From assembly GCF_029278605.1 (NCBI RefSeq), contig NZ_CP119572.1, forward strand, positions 1,302,001-1,366,000: 64,000 nt of DNA, written 5' to 3'. The number at the start of each line of letters is the position of its first letter. Within the stretch, counting starts at the first letter, position 1. This DNA is from Cupriavidus sp. WKF15. Lineage in GTDB: Bacteria > Pseudomonadota > Gammaproteobacteria > Burkholderiales > Burkholderiaceae. Below, piece by piece: positions 37,688 through 46,087 of the stretch. The notes under the pieces were generated by a model that had not been told where the DNA came from, searched no databases, and was given only the letters and a program-made list of their open reading frames with translations. The translations under genes were made by a program, and so were the position numbers.

Positions 37688-37701
37688 TTGATAAAGATCA
37701 A
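37688..37701. promoter_or_regulatory. Perfect FNR box upstream of ccoN
   Basis: TTGATAAAGATCAA is a full match to TTGAT-N4-ATCAA. Its centre (37694.5) predicts a start near 37736 at -41.5; TACAGT at 37724-37729 is at the right place for -10. The 138-bp gap between ccoS and ccoN holds nothing else of note. Confidence 0.88.
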
Positions 37702-37770
37702 CGCGGCAAGAGCGCTGGTTACATACAGTCACAACGTCAATCGGTTTATCTTTCTTATGTGGGGGTCTGA

Positions 37771-39219
37771 ATGGATGTCTCAGCCGCGTCTTCACGCGTC
37801 GACACCTTCAATTACGGCGTCGTAAGGCAGTTCGCTGTCATGACGGTAGTCTGGGGGATCGTCGGCATGGCCGTCGGTGTGCTACTGGCAGCACAGCTGA
37901 TCTGGCCGGATCTCAACTTCAATACGCCATGGCTGTCATTCGGCCGGCTGCGACCGCTGCATACCAATGCGGTGATCTTTGCCTTCGGCGGCAGCGCGCT
38001 GTTTGCGACCTCGTACTATGTGGTGCAGCGTACCTGCCAGGCCCGCCTGTTCTGCGGTCCGCTTGCGGCCTTCACGTTCTGGGGCTGGCAGTTGGTGATC
38101 GTCGCGGCTGCCATCACGCTGCCGCTTGGCATCACCAGCTCGAAGGAATATGCCGAACTGGAATGGCCGATCGACTTGCTGATCACCGCCGTATGGGTGG
38201 CCTATGCCATCGTCTTCTTCGGCACCATCGTCAAGCGCAAGACCCGGCATATCTACGTCGCCAACTGGTTCTTCGGCGCGTACATCCTGACCATCGCCAT
38301 CCTGCATATCGTCAACAACATCGAGATGCCGGTGTCGATGTGGAAGTCCTATTCCGCCTACGCTGGCGTGCAGGATGCCATGATTCAGTGGTGGTACGGC
38401 CATAACGCCGTCGGCTTCTTCCTGACAACCAGCTTCCTGGGCATGATGTACTACTTCATCCCGAAGCAGGCGGAACGGCCCATCTACTCGTATCGCCTGT
38501 CCATCGTCCACTTCTGGGCGCTGAACTTCACCTACATGTGGGCCGGCCCGCACCACCTGCAGTACACCGCACTGCCTGACTGGGCGCAATCGCTGGGCAT
38601 GGTGTTCTCGCTGATCCTGCTGGCGCCGTCCTGGGGTGGCATGATCAACGGCATCATGACGCTGTCGGGTGCCTGGCACAAGCTGCGCACCGATCCGATC
38701 CTGAAGTTCCTGGTCGTGGCGCTGTCGTTCTACGGCATGGCGACGTTTGAAGGCTCGATGATGTCGATCAAGACCGTCAACGCGCTCTCGCACTACACGG
38801 ACTGGACCATCGGACACGTGCACTCGGGCGCGCTGGGCTGGGTGGCGATGATTTCCATCGGCTCGCTCTATTACCTGATTCCGCGCCTGTTCGGCGAGAA
38901 ACAAATGTACAGCGTGCGACTGATCGAGTGGCACTTCTGGATCGCCACCATCGGCGTGGTGCTCTATATCGCCTCGATGTGGATCGCCGGTGTGATGGAA
39001 GGCCTGATGTGGCGCGCCACGCAGCCGGACGGCACGCTGACCTACGCATTCGTTGAGGCGGTCAAGGCGAAATATCCGTTCTACCTGATCCGTCTGCTTG
39101 GCGGAATCTGCTTCCTGTCCGGCATGCTGCTGATGGCCTACAACGTCGCGAAAACCATCATCGGCAAGCGCGCGGTGGATGCGCCGATTCCGGCCAGCAT
39201 TCCTGCCTCTGCCCACTGA
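37771..39219 (+). CDS. ccoN: cbb3-type cytochrome c oxidase subunit I
   Basis: Catalytic subunit of the high-affinity proton-pumping oxidase used at low oxygen; holds heme b, heme b3 and CuB. The 482-residue protein has about 12 spans. Conserved histidines are visible in [10 protein letters not shown] (H64, low-spin heme), [10 protein letters not shown] with [10 protein letters not shown] (CuB region) and [13 protein letters not shown]. The ATG at 37771 follows a GGGGG-rich ribosome site. First gene of ccoNOQPG. Confidence 0.97.
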   Translation: MDVSAASSRVDTFNYGVVRQFAVMTVVWGIVGMAVGVLLAAQLIWPDLNFNTPWLSFGRLRPLHTNAVIFAFGGSALFATSYYVVQRTCQARLFCGPLAAFTFWGWQLVIVAAAITLPLGITSSKEYAELEWPIDLLITAVWVAYAIVFFGTIVKRKTRHIYVANWFFGAYILTIAILHIVNNIEMPVSMWKSYSAYAGVQDAMIQWWYGHNAVGFFLTTSFLGMMYYFIPKQAERPIYSYRLSIVHFWALNFTYMWAGPHHLQYTALPDWAQSLGMVFSLILLAPSWGGMINGIMTLSGAWHKLRTDPILKFLVVALSFYGMATFEGSMMSIKTVNALSHYTDWTIGHVHSGALGWVAMISIGSLYYLIPRLFGEKQMYSVRLIEWHFWIATIGVVLYIASMWIAGVMEGLMWRATQPDGTLTYAFVEAVKAKYPFYLIRLLGGICFLSGMLLMAYNVAKTIIGKRAVDAPIPASIPASAH

Positions 39220-39237
39220 TCCATCAGGATAGAAACG

Positions 39238-39900
39238 ATGTCCGAAAAACAAAGCTTCTTTTCCCACGAAACGCTGGAGAAGAACATCGGCTGGCTGATC
39301 ATCTGCACGATCCTGGTGGTCAGCATTGCCGGCCTCGTGCAGATTGTGCCGCTGTTCTTCCAGCATTCCACGACCAAGCCCGATGTGGGCATCACGCCGT
39401 ATTCGCCGCTTCGGCTGATGGGCCGCGATATCTACATCCGTGAAGGCTGTGTCGGCTGCCATTCGCAGCAGGTTCGCACGCTGCAGGCCGAGACGGAGCG
39501 CTATGGCCATTTCTCTACGGCGGGCGAGTCGGTCTACGACCATCCGTTCCTGTGGGGGTCCAAGCGTACCGGGCCCGACCTCGCGCGCGTCGGCGGACGC
39601 TACTCCGATGACTGGCAACGCATTCACCTGCGCAATCCGCGCGATGTCGTGCCGGAGTCGGTGATGCCGTCTTATCCATGGCTTGAAAAGGCGCAACTGC
39701 CGACCAACGACATCCAGGCCCGCATGCGCGCGCTGGTGCGACTGGGGGTGCCGTACACCGAGGCGGAAATCGCCAAGGCGCCCGAAGAACTGAAGAACAA
39801 GAGCGAAGAGGATGCGCTGGTCGCCTATTTGCAGGGACTCGGCACCAACCGTCGCAATGTGCGTGTGGACGCGGCCGCAGCCGCGCCCGCGAAGGAGTAA
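39238..39900 (+). CDS. ccoO: cbb3-type cytochrome c oxidase subunit II (mono-heme)
   Basis: 220-residue membrane-anchored cytochrome c. One N-terminal span ([20 protein letters not shown]) is followed by the heme c motif CVGCH (71-75). A likely sixth-ligand Met lies in the [10 protein letters not shown] segment. It passes electrons from CcoP to CcoN. It is 18 bp behind ccoN and 3 bp ahead of ccoQ. Confidence 0.97.
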   Translation: MSEKQSFFSHETLEKNIGWLIICTILVVSIAGLVQIVPLFFQHSTTKPDVGITPYSPLRLMGRDIYIREGCVGCHSQQVRTLQAETERYGHFSTAGESVYDHPFLWGSKRTGPDLARVGGRYSDDWQRIHLRNPRDVVPESVMPSYPWLEKAQLPTNDIQARMRALVRLGVPYTEAEIAKAPEELKNKSEEDALVAYLQGLGTNRRNVRVDAAAAAPAKE

Positions 39901-39903
39901 GTC

Positions 39904-40068
39904 ATGGCAATGCTGACTGCTTTTGCCACGGTCGTGTCGATGGTCGTATTCCTGGGCATCTGCTGGTGGGCCTGGTCGAATGGCCGGCAAGCCGCCAACC
40001 AGGAGTCCGCCATGCTGCCGTTCGCACTGCCTGACGAGACCCACACAACATCGAGCCGGAATACCTAG
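39904..40068 (+). CDS. ccoQ: cbb3-type oxidase small subunit CcoQ
   Basis: 54-residue protein read directly from the sequence, starting MAMLTAFATVVSMVVFLGIC with a single membrane span, then WWAWSNGRQAANQES and a short polar tail. Size, topology and position between ccoO and ccoP are those of CcoQ, which stabilises the complex. The stop is 2 bp before ccoP. Confidence 0.9.
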   Translation: MAMLTAFATVVSMVVFLGICWWAWSNGRQAANQESAMLPFALPDETHTTSSRNT

Positions 40069-40070
40069 TC

Positions 40071-40985
40071 ATGAGCGATTTCTTTTCCGATTTCTGGAGC
40101 TACTACATCGCCGCCATCGCGCTCGTCGGCATCGTCTGGTGCGTGTGGCTGCTTTTTTCGCAACGCAAGGTCACGAAGGTTGTCAACCCCAGCGATGACA
40201 CCGGCCATGTCTGGGACGGCGATCTGCGCGAGCTGAACAATCCGCTGCCACGCTGGTGGATGTGGATGTTCCTGCTGGCTTGCATCTTTGGCCTGGCCTA
40301 CCTGGTCCTCTATCCGGGACTGGGCTCCTATGCCGGTGTGCTGAAGTTCTCCACGCAAGGGGAACTGGCCGCGCATCAGCAGGCGCAGGAGAAGCTGCAG
40401 CACGATGTCTACGCCAAGTACCTGAACATGGACATCAAACAGGTCGCGGCAGACCCGCAGGCGCGCGAGATCGGCCAGCGCCTGTTCCTGAACTACTGCG
40501 CGCAATGCCACGGCTCGGACGCGCGCGGCAGCCGCGGCTTTCCCAACCTGACGGACCATGACTGGCTCTATGGCGGAGAACCCGAGACGATCCAGCAGAC
40601 CATCACCAAGGGCCGCAATGGTGTGATGCCGCCGTTTGCCTCGACTGTTGATGGCAAGCTTGCAGCGGATGTGGCGCAGTATGTGAGGTCGTTGTCTGGC
40701 CTGTCGTTTGACCCGATCCGTGCATCGCGCGGCGAGAGCACGTTCAAGTCCACGTGCGCGGCATGCCATGGCGCAACCGGCAAGGGCAACCAGGCACTCG
40801 GCGCGCCGAACCTGTCCGACAATGTTTGGCTGTACGGCAGTTCGGAAGGCAGCATTGTCGAAGCCATCCTGAAGGGCCACAACAACCGCATGCCGGCGCA
40901 CGAGGAGATCCTGACTCCCGAGCGCATCCGCATGCTGACGGCCTACGTCTGGGGTCTTTCCAATACCGGAGGCTCAGGACAATGA
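40071..40985 (+). CDS. ccoP: cbb3-type cytochrome c oxidase subunit III (di-heme)
   Basis: 304-residue membrane-anchored di-heme cytochrome c, the electron entry point. Two N-terminal spans, the second WWMWMFLLACIFGLAYLVLY, precede two heme c motifs, CAQCH (143-147) and CAACH (229-233), in tandem cytochrome domains. Its stop overlaps the ATG of a tiny ORF that reaches into ccoG. Confidence 0.97.
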   Translation: MSDFFSDFWSYYIAAIALVGIVWCVWLLFSQRKVTKVVNPSDDTGHVWDGDLRELNNPLPRWWMWMFLLACIFGLAYLVLYPGLGSYAGVLKFSTQGELAAHQQAQEKLQHDVYAKYLNMDIKQVAADPQAREIGQRLFLNYCAQCHGSDARGSRGFPNLTDHDWLYGGEPETIQQTITKGRNGVMPPFASTVDGKLAADVAQYVRSLSGLSFDPIRASRGESTFKSTCAACHGATGKGNQALGAPNLSDNVWLYGSSEGSIVEAILKGHNNRMPAHEEILTPERIRMLTAYVWGLSNTGGSGQ

Positions 40986-41038
40986 CCACCGACTCAGGTC
41001 CGGGATGCGCGATCGCGGCTGAAGGAGCGCATCCATGA
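40982..41038 (+). CDS. 18-codon ORF bridging ccoP and ccoG, possible coupling peptide
   Basis: This ORF starts in an ATGA overlap with the ccoP stop and ends in an ATGA overlap with the ccoG start. The peptide would read MTTDSGPGCAIAAEGAHP. It has no recognisable domain and is most likely a device that keeps ribosomes on the message, or chance. The ccoG ribosome site (GAAGGAG) lies inside it. Confidence 0.3.
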   Translation: MTTDSGPGCAIAAEGAHP

Positions 41039-42507
41039 ATGCACCCGGGACAGAACCACTGGCCCGCGCGGCCGGCCCGCAAGGGCCGGCGTCGTCGCCT
41101 GTCGAAACCTCCGACGAAACGCTCTACGAGGTTCGACGCAAGATATACCCGCGCTCGGTGACGGGCGCGTTCTCCAACTGGCGGGTCTGGATGGTACTCC
41201 TGACCCAGCTTATCTACTACGGCACGCCCTGGCTGCAATGGAATGGCAGACAGGCCGTGCTGTTCGACCTTGGCGCGCGCAAGTTCTATATCTTCGGACT
41301 GGTGCTCTGGCCACAGGATGTCATCTATCTTGCCGTCCTGCTGGTGATTTCCGCGCTGGCGCTGTTCCTGTTCACGGCGATTGCCGGCCGGCTTTTCTGC
41401 GGCTACGCGTGTCCACAAACGGTCTACACCGAAATATTCATGTGGATCGAGCGACATGTCGAAGGCGACCGCTTCGCGCGGATCCGCCTGGACGGTGATC
41501 CCTGGAGCGCGCGCAAGTTCCGCCTGAAGGCTACCAAGCACTCCCTGTGGATACTGGTCGCGCTGTGGACGGGCTTCACGTTCATTGGCTACTTTGCGCC
41601 GATCCGTGAGCTTGGCGGCCAGGTACTGAGCTTCTCGCTGGGTCCGTGGCAGGCGTTCTGGATGCTTTTTTACGCCTTCGCCACGTGGGGGAATGCAGGC
41701 TTCATGCGCGAGCAGGTCTGCAAGTACATGTGTCCGTATGCGCGGTTCCAGAGCGTGATGGTCGACCCCGACACCTATGTGGTCACCTACGACGTCGGGC
41801 GCGGCGAGCCGCGCGGCAGCCGGTCGCGCAAGGTGGATCATCACCAGGCCGGGCTAGGTGACTGCGTCAACTGCAGCATCTGCGTGCAGGTGTGCCCGAC
41901 CGGCATCGATATCCGTGACGGGTTGCAATACGAGTGCATCGGTTGCGGTGCCTGCATCGATGCATGCAACCAGGTCATGGACAAGATGGACTACCCGCGC
42001 GGGCTGATCCGCTATACGTCCGAGAATGCCATGCGCAAGGCGCTGTCGGCCGCTGCGGCGCGCAAGCGGCTGGTGCGGCCGCGGACCATCATCTACTCGA
42101 TTATCTGGCTGGTGATGGTTGCAGGTTTCGTGGCTTCGCTTGCGCTGCGCACGCCATTGAAAGTGGACATCATCCGTGACCGCGGGGCGCTTGGGCGTGA
42201 GGTGGACGGGCGCTGGATCGAAAACGTCTATCGACTGCAACTCATCAATACCACCGAGGCGCCCATGCGCATCAGCGTGAAGGCCGAGAGCGACGAACTG
42301 AAGAACATGACCGTCGAGTACGATCCGGACGCGCAGGCTCTGGCGCCGACATCGAACAGGCTGGTGCCGATCCGGATTCGCGTGCCGATCGACGATGCCG
42401 CGCAAGGTACGCACAAGATCAGCGTGACAGTGACCAGCGAAGGTGCGGGGCAAGGTAGTGCGCAAATCAGGCAATCTACCAGTTTCATCGTGCCACGCAA
42501 TTTGTGA
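41035..42507 (+). CDS. ccoG: Cytochrome c oxidase accessory protein CcoG (RdxA/FixG)
   Basis: 490-residue membrane Fe-S protein; in relatives it reduces Cu(II) to Cu(I) for oxidase assembly. Several spans in the first half, for example ILVALWTGFTFIGYFAPI, precede a ferredoxin module with two [4Fe-4S] motifs: CVNCSICVQVCPTG and CIGCGACIDACNQ. A further span and a periplasmic Ig-like domain form the C-terminus. A Cys pair (GYACPQTVYTE) lies in the N-terminal half. Confidence 0.95.
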   Translation: MNAPGTEPLARAAGPQGPASSPVETSDETLYEVRRKIYPRSVTGAFSNWRVWMVLLTQLIYYGTPWLQWNGRQAVLFDLGARKFYIFGLVLWPQDVIYLAVLLVISALALFLFTAIAGRLFCGYACPQTVYTEIFMWIERHVEGDRFARIRLDGDPWSARKFRLKATKHSLWILVALWTGFTFIGYFAPIRELGGQVLSFSLGPWQAFWMLFYAFATWGNAGFMREQVCKYMCPYARFQSVMVDPDTYVVTYDVGRGEPRGSRSRKVDHHQAGLGDCVNCSICVQVCPTGIDIRDGLQYECIGCGACIDACNQVMDKMDYPRGLIRYTSENAMRKALSAAAARKRLVRPRTIIYSIIWLVMVAGFVASLALRTPLKVDIIRDRGALGREVDGRWIENVYRLQLINTTEAPMRISVKAESDELKNMTVEYDPDAQALAPTSNRLVPIRIRVPIDDAAQGTHKISVTVTSEGAGQGSAQIRQSTSFIVPRNL

Positions 42508-42591
42508 TGCTAAGGGCGGCACGGCGCGTCGGCGCTGTGCCGTACCAAACCGCGAGCGCCTCGATGAGGCGTTGACGAAGGGGGCAAGGCG

Positions 42592-42807
42592 ATGCAAGAA
42601 AGCAATCCGTGGTGGAAAGAGCCGTGGCCGTGGCTGCTGATGAGTGGTCCGTTGCTGGCCATGGTGGCTTGCGGCGTGACTATCTGGCTGGCTTCCACTC
42701 ATCCTGACCGGCCAGTGGTCGATGGTGTGGCCCGGCATGGCCTGGTTGTCGAGAAGGTGGCAGGTGCCTCGGGCAGTGCCAAGGCACCGCAAGCGAGGCA
42801 GCCATGA
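42592..42807 (+). CDS. Short CcoH/FixH-like membrane protein
   Basis: 71-residue protein with WWKEPWPWLLMSGPLLAMVA near the start, one span, and a polar tail (HPDRPVVDGVARHGLVVEK). Position after ccoG, the W-P-W-L start and the span suggest a shortened FixH/CcoH, which usually has about 150 residues with an extracytoplasmic domain. Most of that domain is absent. Its stop overlaps the next ATG (ATGA). Confidence 0.65.
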   Translation: MQESNPWWKEPWPWLLMSGPLLAMVACGVTIWLASTHPDRPVVDGVARHGLVVEKVAGASGSAKAPQARQP

Positions 42808-43049
42808 GGCTGCGCTGGCTGATGTGGGTACTGTGGCCGGCGTTCCTGATGGCCGGGGTTGCCACGGCAACTGTGTTTTCCGTGGTGGACCCTGGCGACC
42901 TGAATTTCTTCGGTCAGCCGATCGAGGCCTCGCGCGAGGCGGTCTATACGATCGGTTTCCTGCTGGCCTGGATATTCTGCGCATTGTCCAGCGGACTGAC
43001 GCTGTACACCATGCCGACAAAGCTCAGCGAAACGGACGAGCTGGAGTAA
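42804..43049 (+). CDS. Small membrane protein at the end of the cco cluster
   Basis: 81-residue protein with two predicted spans (LMWVLWPAFLMAGVATATVF and IGFLLAWIFCALSSGLTLY) joined by a short acidic loop. I do not recognise a named family. It starts in an ATGA overlap with the short FixH-like gene, so it is translated with it, and a role in cbb3 assembly or stability is the likeliest guess. Confidence 0.75.
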   Translation: MRLRWLMWVLWPAFLMAGVATATVFSVVDPGDLNFFGQPIEASREAVYTIGFLLAWIFCALSSGLTLYTMPTKLSETDELE

Positions 43050-43064
43050 GAAGCGGCAGGAATT

Positions 43065-43091
43065 GACCGCCTTGCCACGCGAGGCGGTCAG
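43065..43091. terminator. Hairpin between the cco cluster and fnr (convergent)
   Basis: A perfect 9-bp stem (TGACCGCCT with AGGCGGTCA) on a 9-nt loop fills the 48-bp gap between two convergent genes. There is no T-tract, so termination may be inefficient. Confidence 0.55.
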
Positions 43092-43097
43092 ATGGCC

Positions 43098-43823
43098 TCA
43101 GCAGGAGCGGCTGTAGACTTGCTTGATGCCCGCCATGTCGACTAGCTTGACGTGACGTTGACGGATCTGGATCAAGCCGGCCTCGGCAAATCGTGAGAAC
43201 AGACGGCTGACCGTTTCGAGCTTCAGACCCAGGTAGCTGCCGATTTCTTCCCGGCTCATGCGCATGACGAACTCGGTCGACGAATACCCGCGGGCGGACA
43301 AGCGCTCGGACAGGTTGATGAGGAACGCGGCAAGCCGCTCCTCGGCGCGCATGGAGCCAAGCGTGACGAGCATGAGCTGGTCATGCGAGATTTCCTTGCC
43401 CATCAGGCGCAGGAACTGCTGCTGCAACGATGGCAGGTCGATGGACAGCGACTGGAGATCGGCCAGGCGAACGACGCATACCTCCGTGTCTTCGAGGGCG
43501 GTGGCATCCGAGGCGTGCTGCATCTCTCCCAGGCCGTCGAGGCCAACCACTTCGCCTGGCAAGTGGAAACCGGTGATTTGCGAGCGGCCGTCTTCCGTGG
43601 TGACATGCGTCTTCAGGGTGCCGAAGCGAATGGCATAGACCGCAGTCAGCGGATCGCCCATGCGGTAAAGAGTTTCGCCCTTGTGGACACGGACACGTTC
43701 CTGCACCAGGGTGTCCATCTTCTGCAGGTCCTGCTGGCTCATGCCCACCGGCAGGCACAATTGCCCCATGCCGCAAGTGGAGCAACGGGGCGACATCTCG
43801 GTGACGGGGATGGATGTTAGCAA
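43098..43823 (-). CDS. fnr: FNR-type oxygen-responsive transcription regulator
   Basis: 241-residue CRP/FNR regulator. It has the [4Fe-4S] ligands of true FNR: C14, C17, C23 (C-x2-C-x5-C) and a central C116. The helix-turn-helix SREEIGSYLGLKLETVSRLF carries the E-x2-SR recognition pattern that reads TTGAT half-sites, the same motif found upstream of ccoI and ccoN. It should activate these genes when oxygen is low. No FNR box is obvious in its own upstream region. Confidence 0.95.
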   Translation of the reverse strand: MLTSIPVTEMSPRCSTCGMGQLCLPVGMSQQDLQKMDTLVQERVRVHKGETLYRMGDPLTAVYAIRFGTLKTHVTTEDGRSQITGFHLPGEVVGLDGLGEMQHASDATALEDTEVCVVRLADLQSLSIDLPSLQQQFLRLMGKEISHDQLMLVTLGSMRAEERLAAFLINLSERLSARGYSSTEFVMRMSREEIGSYLGLKLETVSRLFSRFAEAGLIQIRQRHVKLVDMAGIKQVYSRSC

Positions 43824-43902
43824 TTGGAACCTGCAGTATTGGAGCGGCGAGGGCGCAATACGTGCATTTTAACGCGCGATGTGATGCGGTAGGGAGTTGC
43901 AG

Positions 43903-44658
43903 TTGACTTTTGGTGTGCTACTCAGTGTTTTCATGCTCGCCTTGCTAGGGGGCTTCCACTGCGCTGCCATGTGTGGTGGCGTAGCGCTGGCTGTCGAGCA
44001 ACGCGCCGCCGGCGTACCCGTTGCCGTTGTGCGGCGCCCACAGGACTGGCTCGTGGAGCTCCTTGTCATGCATGTCGGGCGTATTTCCACTTACATGCTG
44101 CTTGGTGCGCTGCTGGGCGCCTTGGGGGCGACGGCCTGGCGTCAGGACTATCTGCCCGTCCAGCGCTGGCTGTTCGGAGTCGGCAGCGCCTTGCTGCTAC
44201 TGTCTGGCTGGCGCTTGATACGCGGCGAGGCCTTTACCATCGTGTGGCTGGAGCGCCTCGCGGCGCGTGCGGTTAGCGCCAGTGCCGCCGGCATGGCTCG
44301 ATTGGGCAGAAAGACGACGGAAGCCAAGGCTCGGCGGGGCGGCCTGGCACGCCGCTATGGGATGGGACTGGCTTGGGGTTTGGTGCCCTGCGGCATGGTT
44401 TATGGGGCCCTGGCCCTTGCTTTGCTGGCCGGAAATGCGCCCTCGGGGGCGCTGGTGATGGGCGCCTTTGGCCTCGGTACGTTGCCTAATCTGCTGGCGC
44501 TGTCGAGCTTTTCGGGGCTTTTGCGCGCCTGGTCGCGACGGAGCTGGGTAAGGGTCGGGGCCGGCTTGGCCGTCATGGCATTCGGTGCATTGGGAATCGG
44601 CCGAGCGGTGTTGTTGCCACATTCCCTGGCAGAGCATGGGTTCTGCCTGGTGTTCTGA
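43903..44658 (+). CDS. TauE/SafE (CcoS-neighbour type) membrane protein
   Basis: 251-residue polytopic protein of the sulfite exporter TauE/SafE superfamily, in the short subgroup often found beside cbb3 genes. It starts near GGFHCAAMCGGVALAVE, with a CxxMC-like cysteine pair that may bind copper (inference), and has six spans with a second conserved half WGLVPCGMVYGALALALLAG. A TTG start at 43903 is chosen because AGGGAG (43891-43896) is 6 bp upstream; a TTG at 43897 and an ATG at 43933 are alternatives. Confidence 0.75.
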   Translation: MTFGVLLSVFMLALLGGFHCAAMCGGVALAVEQRAAGVPVAVVRRPQDWLVELLVMHVGRISTYMLLGALLGALGATAWRQDYLPVQRWLFGVGSALLLLSGWRLIRGEAFTIVWLERLAARAVSASAAGMARLGRKTTEAKARRGGLARRYGMGLAWGLVPCGMVYGALALALLAGNAPSGALVMGAFGLGTLPNLLALSSFSGLLRAWSRRSWVRVGAGLAVMAFGALGIGRAVLLPHSLAEHGFCLVF

Positions 44659-44691
44659 AACCACTCCATACGCTCTGGCGCCGCGCGGTGG

Positions 44692-44721
44692 TTGCAGGTG
44701 TGGGCTGGAATGCCATACAAT
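44692..44721 (+). promoter_or_regulatory. Sigma-70 promoter in the gap upstream of scpB
   Basis: TTGCAG (44692-44697), an 18-bp spacer and TACAAT (44716-44721) predict a start near 44728. This would give a leader of about 480 nt before scpB. Apart from this promoter, the 548-bp gap from 44659 to 45206 shows only short frames without family features and several GC-rich dyads. Confidence 0.55.
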
Positions 44722-45206
44722 CATCTCCATTGCGGTATCGCGCGGCGTGGTTCCGAGCGGCGCCCGGCAGCCCTTCCAAAAAGGGGGCGCGCCCAGGGTT
44801 TCGGGCAAAGCGCCGACAATTCGGCACCGAACCTTTCCGCAGTCCATCCGGTTCACAATATCTGTTCAAAAGTCCGGCTGGCTTTGCGGCCGTGGTGCAG
44901 TCATTGCTGGCCCTGCTTCCGATATCCGTTTTTCTTGCGGCCGAGGCGGACTTTAGCCGGAGGCCATGTCTGCCCATATGGGCGCGTGCAAGAGGTTCGT
45001 GCACTGGTACTTGCCGGTGACCGGGCAATCTCCTGCCGGAACACACCCGGCAAATCGATGCAACAGAAGATGCACGGCCTCGAGGCGAAGAGCTTTCGGG
45101 TTTGCTGCGCGACGAGATGGCGGTGGCAATCGCACCGCTGAATCCACAATGTCCAGGGCTCCGGGTTCGTCCGGGAGCAGGTGCAAAGACAGGCTGCACA
45201 CCCAAC

Positions 45207-46082
45207 ATGAATACCCAAGAGGCGAAAATCGTCCTCGAGACTGCGCTGATCTGTGCGCAGGAGCCCCTGCGCGTGAGCGACCTGCGTCGGCTGTTTGCCG
45301 ATGATGTCGGCGCTGACACGATTCGGGCCCTGCTTGATGAATTGCGCCAGGACTGGCGCCAGCGTGGGGTCGAGTTGGTGGCGTTGGCCAGCGGCTGGCG
45401 TTTCCAGAGCCGACCGGAGATGCGGGAATACCTGGATCGCCTTAATCCCGAGAAGCCGCCCAAGTATTCCCGAGCGGTCATGGAGACGCTGGCGATCATT
45501 GCGTACCGGCAGCCGGTGACGCGCGGCGACATCGAGGAGATTCGCGGCGTGACGGTCAGCACGGAGGTGGTCAAGAAGCTGGAAGACCGCGGCTGGATCG
45601 AGGTCATCGGTCACCGCGATGTGCCAGGCCGGCCAGCGCTCTATGCGACCACCAAGGCATTCCTCGATGACCTTGGGCTGCGTACGCTGGATGAGCTGCC
45701 GCCTCTCGAGGACGCCCAGGCGCAGGCGCAGGCGGCGCTGCTGGACCAGCAGGCGATTGATTTTGAAGAGATGGCAACGGCGCGGCCGGCGGCCGGCGAC
45801 GAAGAGGCCTTCCCTGAGCCAGAGGTGGCTTCGCCGGCCGGCGCAGCCGTTGGTGTAGCTGAATCCGCTTTGGTGGCTGGCGACGAGCCGGCAGACGGAG
45901 CTGGGGTTGTCGAGCAGGCCTGCGCCGATGCCATGCAAGTGGCGGATCTCGCGTCGGCCGTGACCGAGGCAAATGGCTTCCATGTCGAGAGCGCGCCGGA
46001 CAAGCAGGACGGCGGTAATTCTTCCGGCGACGACGCTGCGCCGCCGCACGCGAGCGAGCACGACGAGCGCGTGCCCAACTGA
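45207..46082 (+). CDS. scpB: Segregation and condensation protein B
   Basis: 291-residue ScpB, partner of ScpA and SMC in chromosome condensation and segregation. The two winged-helix domains span about 1-165 ([18 protein letters not shown], and [20 protein letters not shown]). The C-terminal 110 residues form an acidic, low-complexity tail ([19 protein letters not shown] and on) that is longer than in most family members. The ATG at 45207 is chosen because the family sequence starts there; a frame of 35 codons is open upstream. It is 5 bp ahead of rluB. Confidence 0.94.
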   Translation: MNTQEAKIVLETALICAQEPLRVSDLRRLFADDVGADTIRALLDELRQDWRQRGVELVALASGWRFQSRPEMREYLDRLNPEKPPKYSRAVMETLAIIAYRQPVTRGDIEEIRGVTVSTEVVKKLEDRGWIEVIGHRDVPGRPALYATTKAFLDDLGLRTLDELPPLEDAQAQAQAALLDQQAIDFEEMATARPAAGDEEAFPEPEVASPAGAAVGVAESALVAGDEPADGAGVVEQACADAMQVADLASAVTEANGFHVESAPDKQDGGNSSGDDAAPPHASEHDERVPN

Positions 46083-46087
46083 ACAAT

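Noticed and set aside
37936..40044. A 702-codon frame antisense to ccoN, ccoO and ccoQ.
   Set aside because: Shadow of oxidase genes with intact heme motifs on the plus strand.
44688..45141. Two overlapping plus-strand frames of 110 and 149 codons in the gap before scpB.
   Set aside because: No domain, poor composition, no ribosome site; treated as non-coding leader.
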